From: Planoprotostelium fungivorum | Lineage: Eukaryota; Evosea; Variosea; Cavosteliida; Cavosteliaceae | Reading direction: 5' to 3' | DNA: 64,000 nucleotides | NCBI GenBank assembly: GCA_003024175.1 | Contig: MDYQ01000070.1 | Coordinates: 46,173-110,172, forward strand | Shown: positions 1 through 11,300 of the stretch, in pieces | Numbering within the stretch: the stretch's first letter is position 1 | How the letters are laid out: the number at the start of each line of letters is the position of its first letter | Notes under the pieces: generated by a model | What the model saw: only the letters and a program-made list of their open reading frames with translations | What the model was told of the DNA's origin: nothing | Databases searched by the model: none | Translations under genes and position numbers: made by a program

Positions 1-761
1 GGATGATGACAGAATGGATGAGTGAAGGGAGTCTCTTCTATTACGCGCAATCTAACCGCGTCTCTTCATTCATCTTTCAAATGTGAGTGAACGATTTCGA
101 TTTACATCGTCACACGGTCTGAACATGTGACAGAGGAAGAGACGTAGCACAAGCCATGACTTATGTTTCTGAACAGAACATCGTGCACACTCTCCTCACA
201 CCTCATCATGTGATCCATCGTTCATCACCACCTCACCTTACTCTCTATAGATCTTACTTCGAGTCACAGAGAACACCATAGTCGCTAAAGTGGCCAACTT
301 CAGTGCATGTGTGTCTAACGGAAGCAAGTGTGAAAGGAAGACGGGAGGTCATACGGTGATCACTCATGATGATGTCATCCATCTGATCATCTCAGGCGCC
401 CGAGGTGATAGACAGCGGTATACAGACTCTCAGTGCAGACGTGTGGAGTTTTGGACTCTTGCTTTCCTTCATCGCCAGCGACGGAAAGAACGAAGAGAGT
501 CAGGTGAAGAAGAGAAGAAGGTCTTCGAATTGATCGTGTCAGATGTATCGTGAGAGGAGATCGAAGAAGAGAATCTCTTCTGTGAACGTAGATCGACAAT
601 GGGAGGTCACCATCAAGGGATTAGTCCAAGAATGCACGGACGAAGATGCGGGAAGCCGGCCGTCGTTTTTAGACATCGCGAGGAGGATGAAGAGGAATGC
701 CATCGAGCAAGAGAAGAGGGAAGAAGAGAAGGAGGAGGATCCATACCTCATCGATGGATAA
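1..761 (+). CDS. Pseudokinase C-terminal part (5' end outside window)
   Basis: Only the C-terminal kinase part lies in the window. Exon 1 (to about 82) reads TEWMSEGSLFYYAQ, the hinge and helix D of a tyrosine-kinase-like domain. After an intron at 83-133 follows DVAQAMTYVSEQNIVHTLL, where the catalytic loop HRD is HTL. A further intron leads into TIVAKVANFSACVS, where the metal-binding DFG is NFS. The next exons give DVWSFGLLLSFIAS (helix F) and ECTDEDAGSRPSFLDIARRM (helix I with the structural RP). The protein ends in a Lys/Glu-rich tail at 761. The fold looks complete but both catalytic aspartates are gone, so a catalytically dead scaffold or regulator is inferred. Whether a receptor part lies upstream cannot be seen. 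A second, independent pseudokinase sits at 53.5-56.6 kb. Confidence 0.8.
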
Positions 762-898
762 TGAAATGTGCGATGATTCGAACAACTCAACGAATGATAT
801 TGTGAATGCTCCGATTCCATGCCCATTTGTTGCAAACTCATGAGAAGTACAGAAAGATCTTATTCAGAAGGAACAACAGTAAAGAGTATGTTCTGATG

Positions 899-2574
899 TC
901 ATTTACCCAACAGTTTATTCCAGAAACTCTTCTTCCTGCGTAGATTTGTGTACAAGGGTAGGTCTTCTCCGTAGAAGTGTTGAGTGATCTCCTCCTGGTC
1001 TCTGCATCTGTCCCCCACTTGTTCTTCCTTCCATCCCTTCTTCTTCAGGAGAAGCCATCTCAGCGTGGCACATTTGTGATCAATATTCGAGCAGTCGTGC
1101 GTCCATCTCTTCTCTCTCGTCTCTCGCATCTCGATCATATCGGAAGCCGTTCGAAAGCATTCCAAGAGGTCCATTGGACATCTCATCTCATCCAGCACCT
1201 CCATCATCATCACATCGTGTCTTCTCGCAGCTACCGTGAAGAGCTCCTCACCGAGAGGTTGACCGAGGTGGAGATGGATGTGGCGGACCATCAGAGGGTG
1301 TCCGCTCGCGACGGCCGCGTGGATGCAATGAGGGTGCATGTCAAACTTTTCCTTGTGAAACCATTCGAAGAGATCGTGGTCTCCAGACTTGACGAGATGT
1401 AAGCTGGTCTCCCTGTTCCACGAGCATCTGCACGCACATGATGAGACGTGTGTCTACCGGATGTAAAATTACCCGTTGTTCAGGAGGTGTAGGATCAATG
1501 CTTTCTTTCCCGTGCTGCAGGCCATATGTAAGATCTGTTTCATGTTGGATGAACTGAGGTCTAGACTTTGGAGCTGATTCAAACAATCCATGGACTCGGC
1601 ATCATTGAAAGAAGCGAACGCGGTCCCCATCTGTTGCTCGTTAAGATGGGAGACGATGTGTCGTGTTGATGTGACGATGAAGACGACTCACGTTTTGGAC
1701 GGTGTTGTGTATCGTATCGTAACTGATCTGAACGCCCTTCTGTTTCAGCCACAGCAAAGACGTTCACTCTTCCCTCCGCGTTTGCGTGCAAGCAGAAGTC
1801 TTCCCTCGGTAGTGATGACGGGAAGAGTTCTAATACTTCTGTCGACCCTCCTTGAGCAGCCATCCGATTTGCATCGTATGAACATGGGTCGAAGCCAGAG
1901 TCCCTCGCGTACAAGATGAGGTCTATTCTTCCAAAATATGCCGCATAGCGACCGATCAGGTTCATCAGCCACATCTTATCGGACTGTAAGAATCAACGAG
2001 TGGTCTTGGTATGATTCTTGAGAGTCACCGCGCGATTGGTGCTGCCGTTGATTGGATTGTGAATGAGATGATCGATCAGGTCGCGTCGGTTGTACTTGAC
2101 ACAAAAGTAGAGGTGAACGGTCCACCAGGAATGTTTGATTGGCAACGGCATGTATCTTCTATAGAAGATATCGAACATCCGCAGGTCACCATGTTTGATG
2201 ATGGCTTTGGAAAACGGGTCTGGGCTTCTCATGTCCCTGAGTTTATAGCCCGAAATGAAGAAGTTATACTGAATCGTGTGAACCTTTTTCCATAATTCCA
2301 TGTCTTTCAGCTTTGCGATCTGCTTCTTCTCGTGATGACAGGGCTTGCGGATCTCTATCATCCACCAATTAACGAGGGCCGTGGTATCACATGGAAACTT
2401 CAAGGAGCGTTGATGGAGGTTGTGCTCTTGCAAGGCGATCTCCACTGGTCGTTGAAAGAGTCTACTGGCGAAATGGATCAGAAGCAGATGAGATGGTCGG
2501 ACGAATTGCAGGATCTCATTCCAAACATCAATGCGTATATTCTCCAGCTGTGCATTCATCCGTAGTTGTCGCAA
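899..2574 (-). CDS. F-box-like N-terminus with degenerate ankyrin repeats
   Basis: This multi-exon minus-strand gene starts at 2574. The N-terminus reads IRIDVWNEILQFVRPSHLLL, resembling an F-box-like helix pair. Ankyrin-like helical repeats follow, for example SKAIIKHGDLRMFDIF, FCVKYNRRDLIDHLIHNP, NRMAAQGGSTEVLELF, ILHMACSTGKKALILHLLNN and IHAAVASGHPLMVRHIHLHL. The repeats are poor matches to the consensus, as in large amoebal ankyrin families. The first exon runs to about 2030; later exons lie near 1997-1740, 1577-1460 and 1410-899. The last exon ends in a Lys-rich tail at 899. No enzymatic domain is seen. A role as a protein-interaction or ubiquitin-ligase adaptor is inferred only from the repeat type. 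A second gene of this type lies at 28.4-30.0 kb. Confidence 0.65.
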
Positions 2575-2867
2575 TCATCGTCCACACTGGGGTATCCTCT
2601 CGTTGTAAAGATCCCCATTTTCACGAGCAGTTTACCGAACTTTTTTCTGCATGATGCACTTGTCCTTCTGATACATCTCCATCTTCAGTTTCTCGGCTAA
2701 GCTGTACATCCTTGTCTCCACCCTTCTTCTCTGGCACGGAATCGTCCACTATCTTCGTGAGCTCATTCAAGAGGTCACGAAATGGAGATGCGATTCGAAT
2801 GTGTCTTCTGAGGGTCAATCGTTGCAGCATCCTAACATCTCCAGGTGTCACGAAGTTTGAATTTCTG

Positions 2868-2985
2868 GGACCGTCGTTTTTAGGTAGAAGAGAAATACCA
2901 TCGAACAAGAGAAGAAGAAGGAAGAGGAGAATAAGGACGATCATACCTCATTAATGAATGAATGAAACGTGTGATGACTCGAACA
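2868..2985 (+). pseudogene. Decayed duplicate of the kinase gene 3' end
   Basis: This stretch aligns by eye with 657-781, the end of the pseudokinase gene plus its 3' flank. Shared blocks include CCGTCGTTTTTAG, CCATCGA.CAAGAGAAG, a purine-rich AAG/GAG run, ATACCTCAT, and downstream TGATGA.TCGAAC. Relative to 657-781 about 13 bases are missing after the TTTTTAG block, which breaks the kinase frame. No upstream kinase exons are recognisable. It is most simply a fragment left by a local duplication of the kinase tail. It lies just upstream of the minus-strand ankyrin gene. Confidence 0.6.
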
Positions 2986-3165
2986 TTGGACCAATTGGTG
3001 TAGCTTCCTCTGATCCGCCATCTACGGATTCTCACAACTCAGATGAGAGCTCTCATCAAAGCCGTAACGGTGTGATAGATCGCAGATCGCAGATCGCGTG
3101 AGCGAAATTGAAATGCGAGCCGGTAGAACATGGCGGGTGATCGGTGTTGAGCGACCTTTTTAACC

Positions 3166-6100
3166 ATGAGCGAACAACAGCACAATTGTCACTGTCAATC
3201 TTTGCAAAAAGATGTGGCAGACATCAAAACTTTTATGGTTACCATATCAGATCAACTGTCGAGATTGCAGGAACAATTAGGATGCTCCAATGGAAATGAG
3301 ACGAAGAAAAGACCAGCGAAACCCAAAACGGATACAAATGCAGGAAAGAGGTGTCCAACAATCGAGATCGTGGCACGAGATTGACAATGTATAGCACAAC
3401 GAAAAAAAGGAAGACAGATCCACCAATGATCGACACTTCGACCCACCAAAATGTGCAGAAGACACTAGCAACCGATCGAAATGATCCATTAACGACCTCC
3501 GGGGAAGTTTTAGAAGGCATACGGGATCTAGACATCGACTCCATGATATCTGACAGCTTCATCGAAGATGGACCGATACCCATCCATGACAAGTCCAATC
3601 AACCTGTTGCACCTGCAAAGAAAGAGACCAAGAAGAAGAGCAAGACGAAAGAGAATTCGAAAGAAGAGTCAAAGAAAGACACGAAGAAGACAACGAAGAA
3701 GGAGTGAGTGCCTTCCATCATCACGTTCTAATCCAAACCATCAGGAGAGAGAAGAAGATCGTCGAGAAGAAATTTGGAGAGAAAAGATCGAAGACGAGTT
3801 CGCATCCACCGACGACAGTCATTCCACTAGACAAACCCATTCAGACCTCATCATCGAGTGTCCCCCAACAGATCATCAATCCCGATAGAAGAGAAGGAGA
3901 GGCTCCCGTCTTGATACCGATGGAGATTGCCCGAGTTCTCTTGGAACATCAGGTGCAGATGATCGGAGTGAGATCGTGTGATGAACATGAATAGTTGGAA
4001 GGGGCCAGGCACATGTGGAAGTGTGCCACGAATCCTGCGGAAGAAGGATCAGGTTGCATCATCGCAGACTCCATGGTGATCATCATGACATCATGATCAT
4101 CATCACTTCACCTTCTGTGATACTCTGTCAAAATGCACGCCTGCACTCCTGCGTGGGAGGTTGCGTTAAGATGACGTGTCGATCGCGGTAAATACCGTGA
4201 CGATTTTGAATGTACGACAGGGCCTTGGAAAGACGATCCAGACCATCACATTCATCACCACATGGATGAAAAAATTCCGAGAAATTTCCAGGAAGCAGAC
4301 AGCCCTCATCATCGTCCCTGCCACCGTCATTACCAATTGGACGGTAGAATTTGAGAAATTCGTTTATCCCCAGAATCGTCCAAAGATTTGGCACATCCTG
4401 GGTACTTTTTTCGCAATATTTTCGACGATTGACATCGGTCAGGGGGTAAAGAGATCAATCGTGTCGAAGTAGTCACCGAGTGGCTGCACGAAGGCGGTGA
4501 GAAAACTCGATGAAATTTCGTTGTGAAATGCGATCATCACGCGATCATGCGAGTGATGATGACATCAGGTGTCATGATCATGTCCTACGAGCTATTTCGC
4601 ATCATGATCACGACGAATGAGGTGTCGGGGATGAAGAGTGATCTGGACCTCATCGTCCTCGATGAAGGTCATCGCATCTCGAATTTTAACGTGAGAGAAT
4701 CGTATTGTCATTAGGGTTGACGATCGGTAGTCTCAGATCACAGAGGCCGTGGAGAAGTTGAAGACGAAGAGGAGGATCATTCTGACCGGTTATCCCTTGC
4801 AGAATCGATTGATCGAGTACTGGTGAGCTGAATCTAGACATGATGATGTTGTTGTGATGATGTGATGTGATGATGTGATGATGTGATGTGATGTGATGAT
4901 GATGTGATGTGATGATGTGATGTGATGATGTGATGTGATGATGTGATGTGATGATGTGATGTGATGATGTGATGTGATGATGTGATGTGACGATGTGATG
5001 TGATGATGACGATGATGACACGATCTGATGTGGTGAATGACAGGTGCATGGTGAATTTCGTCAGACCTAATTATCTAGGGGACAGAAGTATTTTCAAGAA
5101 GACGGTGAGAGACATTCAAAATATCCTGCTTCCTATCGATCGATGTGTAATACTCAACAGTTTGAGGAAGTCATCGCGGAAGGTCTAAACTTAGACGCGA
5201 AGGATTTGTATAAGAAGGCTGCGAATCGTCGATTGTATGTATTGTACGGCATGCTATCAATGTTTGTCCTCAGGAGAAGTGAAGCCCTGTTGAAGCAAGT
5301 GTTACGTGGCCCATTAAAGTGTGAGTCATCCGACACCTTCATCATCATCGTCATCATCATCATCATGACTGATGATGAAAGACGAATACACTATCATGAT
5401 CACACCGTCTCCGATTCAAATCGAAGAGTACAATCGATATCTATCCGTTAGAGAAATCAAAGTCTCAGACGTGTTATTGGCCCAACACATGCTCCTCAGC
5501 ATCTTGTGATGATCGATGCATCGACGATGTGACACTCATTGATGTGTCAGAAATCATCCCGATGTATTGAAGGCGAAAATGGAGAAGTTGGCAACGCAAT
5601 CAGGCCAGGCCACAGATGTGATGGACTCAGATCAACATCAGCAACCTCATCATCACGGACACGATCATGACATGGTAGAACGTGATGATCTCTGCGAGAG
5701 AGAGGTGATGGTGCTGTGGTACGTAACCTGAAATTTCGTAGGAATTTACGTCCCATATGGACTATTCGTGGGTGTCACCTGGATTCAAAGATTTGGTCTT
5801 TCAATGGAAAGATGGACCGAAGCTCACCATTCTCATGGATATCATCATGGCTTGCAAGTCGAATCAGAAGAAGGCTCTCGTCTTCACACAGAGCTTACAA
5901 ACTCTGAGTGAGTGACATCACATCGTCGATTTGACCTCTCCACATCATATTCACGACCACATCAAGAAATGATCACATCATCATCAGTCCACGATTGAAT
6001 TGACATCAGCGCTGATCGAGGATGCCATACAATTGTTCAACTCAACTGCACAAGAGAAAGTGACGTGGTTCAGACTCGACGGATCGACACGATTCGAAGA

Positions 6101-7892
6101 AAGACAGACCATGATCGATGACTTTAATGATTCCACCAAGAACATCGACATCTTCTTGCTGTCTATCAGGGTGTGTGAGATGATCATTCGTGTCTCACAT
6201 TGTCCAACAGGCAGGAGGGGTTGGTATCAATCTCACACCGGCCTCTCGAGTGATATTGTACGATGTCAATTGGAATCCTCTTCACGAGAACGAGGCCATC
6301 AATCGTGTGAGTGGAGATATCATCGATAGATCACCACAGATGAATCGTGAACATCGTTGTGAACATCTATGATGTCATCATCACCGACATCAACATGAAG
6401 ATCACAATGACGATCATCATCATCATCATCATCATGACGCGATGAAAGGCTTACCGATACGGTCAAATCGAAGACGTTCACGTGTATCGTCTCATCACAT
6501 CCGGTTCCATCGAGCACAAGATGTACAACCGACAGCTGAAGAAACAACATCTCTTCTTCGGTGTCATCGATGCAAAGAATCAGAAGAGAACGATACTGGC
6601 CGCCGAAGTGAAAGACCTCATCTCTGAATTGGAGACTCAGACACCGATGGGAAGAGAAAACCTGGAAAACTGGTTGAAAACTCACAATCAAGATCCCGTG
6701 TTCGAGGTGGCCACGCAGAGGTGAGAATAGGAGACGGGGGAGATCGATTGAACCTGGGGCAGAAATGCGGAATATATCGCAGAGTTGACGAAACACGCGT
6801 GGAGGTTGCAGGAGGAGAATAACGAACTCATCGACGATCGACACGAGAGAGAGCAGGTCAACTCATCTCATCACTTCATCTCTCACCGCGAACATCATCC
6901 TCTTTGACGATCATCAGATGATCATTCTCATCATCGCCTTACAATCATCATCACCATCACGATCATCACCATCATCACCATCATCACCATCACGATCATC
7001 TTCTCATCTCGAACAGTTGGACAAGATCATCGACGCAGTTAAATCCGGCGAAAAAGGAGCCAACAAGCTCCGATCCGAATTCACCACCGGCTTCGAGAAC
7101 GGCATCGACCTCGTAAAGACCTCACGGAGGACCTCCGCCGACGTCATGAGAGCATTCGTCTTTGGCAGCGACGCCCCCGAACAACTGTCCGACGACAGCT
7201 TCGACGAGGCTGATGTCTACGCGGGAGAGGAGGAGATGTTTATAGAGAGGGAGGCTGATGCAGACGCTCACATGATCGAAGTGAAGGCGAGGCCGCGCGC
7301 GGGCGTGAAGAAGGTGGTGCAGCCGCCGGTTTTGAACAACATGACGAAGAAGGTGCAAGGGAGGAACGAGGCCAAGTATGAGTTGGCCATGTTCGGTCAG
7401 AACATCGCACAGACACATGTTATATTGCAGTGAGGGATCTCATCGAGACAGTTCATCTCTAGATCGTCACCACATCTCGGATCATCATCGCGTGACATCA
7501 TTTCATCACAAGATCGTGTTCATCATCACACATCACCACATCCTTCACCTTCTAATGATCCGAACAGAATCGTCAACAACCATCGGATCATCTGCGAATC
7601 TGAACCGAAGATGGGACCAGAGCCCCGCTGGCGGCCGCTCACCATCTCTCTCTCCAGTCTGGGTGGCTCCATCCACAATGAGTTCACTCTGCAGCTGTGT
7701 GATGGCAGAACCAGTCACGATAAGCCACGCCTCATCGGTAAGAAAGTGGTGAGTTGTTTGGAGAAGATGATGTCTGGTGATTGAAGATGGAATCAGGTGA
7801 CGTTGAAAGATCTGCAATCATCGGGTACAACGTTTCTGTTGGAAGATGAACCAGAGATGCCGAGTGAGGACGTGATGGAAGAGAAGGACTGA
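3166..7892 (+). CDS. ATRX/ARIP4-type SNF2 chromatin-remodelling ATPase
   Basis: This is a multi-exon SNF2 helicase of the Rad54-like group. Exon 1 (3166-3350) encodes a short coiled coil (DIKTFMVTISDQLSRLQEQL). Splicing at 3351-3394 joins it to a Lys-rich linker. The helicase begins with IARVLLEHQVQMIGV and RHMWKCATNPAEEGSGCIIA. Walker A is GLGKTIQTITF, motif II is LDEGHRISN, and motif III lies in RIILTGYPLQNRLIEYWCMV. The C-terminal helicase lobe has ALVFTQSLQTL, WFRLDGSTRFEER, QAGGVGINLTPASRVI and motif VI split by an intron (AINR, then AYRYGQIEDVHVYRLI). DEGH, the NxLIEYWCMV signature and RYGQ are typical of ATRX and ARIP4/RAD54L2. No ADD/PHD-type zinc finger is seen at the N-terminus. The C-terminal extension (about 7015-7892) is acidic and unassigned. 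Nuclear, DNA-stimulated nucleosome remodelling is inferred from the family. Confidence 0.88.
4853..5012. repeat. GATGATGTGATGT minisatellite inside an intron
   Basis: A 13-bp unit GATGATGTGATGT repeats about six times in the clearest part (about 4906-4990) with imperfect flanks. It fills most of the intron (about 4823-5043) between the YPLQNRLIEYW and CMVNFVRP exons of the SNF2 gene. Reading frames across it are low-complexity His/Ser/Ile runs and are not genes. Confidence 0.9.
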
Positions 7893-8332
7893 CGAGAGAA
7901 CAGATCTCAAATCGAGTAAGATCGGAGTGCAGAGATGTGATCGTGTGTGGTGATTCTCTCAAAAAGAATGAGATCATGGGGCGTCTCTGATGACAATTAC
8001 AATTTTACTGTATGGAGAACGAATCGATCTAAGCTATCTGTGTCCGTGTTACACCCGTCTCATGGCGGATAAAGAACGGAGCGAGAAAGTCTTACTTTTG
8101 CGAACGCGATAGATTAATCGAAGTCCACGAGACCGGCGATGGGGTCCACACACAGAAGCAGCAGCACAGTTGCCGTGTTTTATAGAAGCAACAACCTTCT
8201 TTCACCACAGAAGGGTGTGGGTTTGGAAGAGACGAGCTTCTGACGGTGTGGAAACTTCCCCGAACTTTAAAGGTGTCCCCGAAGCTGCCTTTCGGTCATT
8301 CCAAATCTTCAAAAACACAAGGGCTTAACGCC
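7893..8332. other. Intergenic region upstream of the P-type ATPase
   Basis: About 440 bases separate the SNF2 stop codon from the ATPase start. I see no conserved reading frame or RNA gene. The reading frame of the ATPase is open a little upstream of its ATG (from about 8246) without another ATG. This stretch presumably holds the ATPase promoter and 5' leader. Confidence 0.5.
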
Positions 8333-11300
8333 ATGAAGATCTTCAGCCGGAAGAAGGTCGAGAAAGAGGATGAAGACCATTCGAAAGAATATCAAGCCGT
8401 GAGTCGAAGCCCATCTGGTCGATGTTGATGATTTCAATCAGGACGAGCACCTCCTCACATTGGAGGAGCTGGCGAAGAACTACAGTGCCAATATCAATTC
8501 TGAGAACCCCAAGGCCAGTGCCGGTTTAGAGCGCCAAGATGCAGAGGATCGGTTGCTCAGAGATGGAAAGAACAAACTGACACCACCCAAACAAACACCC
8601 GAGATCATCAAGTTCTTGAAGGAGTTCGCCAACTACTTTATGATTCTCCTCGAGTTCGCCGCACTCCTCTGTCTCATTGCCTATCTGTTGGACAGAACCC
8701 AGCCCATCAACCTCTATCTGGCCATCGTCCTCATCGTGATTGTCATTCTAACTTGTATCATGTCGTACGTCCAGGCCAGAAAGTCTGGAAAGCTCATGGA
8801 GAGCTTTAAGAATTTATTACCACCCAAGTGCACTGTCGTCAGAGGAGGTGAATCCATCGTTACGGTCCATCGGAAGTGACACACACAGGTCACGCCACCA
8901 AGATCGTCTCCGAAGATCTGGTCATTGGAGATATCGTCTACGTTTGTTCGGGAGACAAAGTCCCCGCCGATCTGAGACTCATCCAGTGCCAAGATCTGAA
9001 GGTATCATCATTTCGACGATCTTCATTACCCATTGAACATGTTCACAGGTGGACAATTCGAGTTTGACTGGAGAGAGTGAGCCTCAATCGAGAGATGCCA
9101 AACAATCTAAGGAGACCAACCCCATGGAAAGTAAGAACATCTGCTTCTATGGCACCTTGGCCGTAGACGGATCTGCTTACGGACTCGTCATGCGAACTGG
9201 AGACAGAACTCTTCTCGGTCAGATCGTCAAGCTCACATCCGGAAAGGCAACCCAAACCACTTTGGAGAAGGACGTGAGAGAATCATCCACCTCTCATGGA
9301 ATCGTCGAATCGTCTCATGTTGAATCATCGAATCATCCAATGTGGAATCATCCATCATCGTCTGATGTCTAATCATCCATGCAGGTCTTACGTTTCGTAA
9401 AATTCATTTCCATCCTCGCCTTGGTCATGGGAGCCGTCTTCTTTGCTGTCGGCATGGGAATCGACTACCGCAAGTGGATCACCAATCTCATCAACACCAT
9501 CGGTGTCATCGTGGCCAACGTTCCTGAGGGTCTGCCCGCCACAGTCACGGTATGCCTCACCATCGCCGCCAGAAGATTGGCCGCCAAGCAGGTCTGTCAT
9601 TTTATTCGATTTTATTGTCTCGAATTGGGACTGAGTGGGGTTAGGTGTGGGTGAAGGAGCTGGAGTCGGTGGAGACGCTGGGTGCTACGACACTCATCTG
9701 CTCAGATAAGACGGGAACTCTGACTCAGGTGATTTATTTCATTTTATTCGATTCAATTGAGACTCGACCAGAACCGTATGACAGCCGTACACGTCTGGTA
9801 CGATGACGAGTGAGAGATCGAAACACTTTGTCTTTTATTCTCTTTTATTGTCTAGAAGCATTCTGATCGTGAGAAGAATTCGCAACGTGAAGCATCTGGT
9901 TCCCAGCGAAGACGAGCAGCACGAACTCTTAGAGCCCAAGAAGGACAGTTGTTCCTCCCTTTTCCAGGTACTTGTCATCACATCACCATTCATCATCATC
10001 TTCATCGCGATCATCATCATCATCATCTTTTTTTCAGATCATCACGATCGATACTTTCTCACATTTCACAGGTCGCCGCCATCTGTTCCAGAGCCCAATT
10101 CGAGCAAGTCGACATCACCGAAGAACTTCGAAAGAAGGGAATCACGAGCATCAAAGACGTACCCATCGCAGAGAGAGCCATCATTGGTGATGCCTCCGAG
10201 ACCGCTCTCCTTCGCATGTGTGAATCTTACTTTGACGCGGAGATGTACCGTCAGAATTTTCCAAAGGTCTTTGAGATTCCGTTCAACTCGACGAACAAGT
10301 TTCAACTGTCGATTCACACCAAGTTGCAAGAGAAGGTCATCATGGCCGAGCCAGATCTCGTTCGAAGTGGTGAGATGTACATGTGTGCGTGAGATGTCTG
10401 ACACGTGCGTGTCAGGCAGCATCGATGCCATTCGCGAGAGGCTGAGTGTAGATCGATCTCGCCCCAGTATTTCTCACGAGAGGAGAGAAGATTTCGCCCA
10501 ACCACGTCAGTCGATATCAGATGTCGTGCGTCACTCAGTAGAAGCCGTTCGTACATCCATTCAGATGAGAAGAGTCGAGCAGACACGAATGGCCGCCCTC
10601 GCTGCCGAGCGTGAATCCATCGACAAACTTCGCAAGCAGCAATTCACTCAGGACTTCAAAAACGAAGAATTATCCAAGATCAGCAAGAATATCGACTCTT
10701 CAGTCCACATCAAGAGCCGCATCTTGGCCTTGAAGGGAGCACCGGAGATCGTCCTCGCAAAGTGCAGCCACATCATGATAGACGGTCGACCCCAACCGCT
10801 GACTCAAGAGTGGAAGGACAAGTTTCAGAAGACAGTGGAGACGCTGGCGTCCGGTGGAGAGAGAGTGTTGGGCTTCTCGATCCTCCCCTTTGAAGACGAG
10901 ACAGACCCGGCGAGTTACAACATCGACAAGCAGAATTTCCCTACGAAAGATCTCACTTTTGTCGGTCTCATCTCTCTCATGGATCCACCCAGACCCAGCG
11001 TGCCCAGCTCCGTCATCAAGTGCAGGATGGCAGGTAGATCTCGTCGAAATTTCGAGTTACGTACCGACATCGACAGGTGTAAAGATTGCCATGGTTACCG
11101 GCGATCACCCGCTGACGGCCAAGGCCATCGCGAAGCAGATCGGTCTCTTGACTTACCCCACGAGAGAAGAAATTGCGGCCAGCCGTAACATCTCACCCGA
11201 TCAAGTGCCAGAAGATGACGTCCACGCCGTCGTTGTAAACGGCCAGACGATAAGAGATTACACGGAGGAAGATTGGGCCAGAGTCGTTAAGAAGACACAG

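Noticed and set aside
4655-4690. DEGH instead of DEAH in the SNF2 gene as a defect
   Set aside because: DEGH is normal in the ATRX/ARIP4 group.
4686-5049. Minus-strand frames rich in His, Ser, Ile and Thr
   Set aside because: They are translations of the 13-bp intron minisatellite in the SNF2 gene.
9803-11188. Long plus-strand frame of 461 codons over the ATPase
   Set aside because: It reads through several introns; only parts in the ATPase frame carry family motifs.
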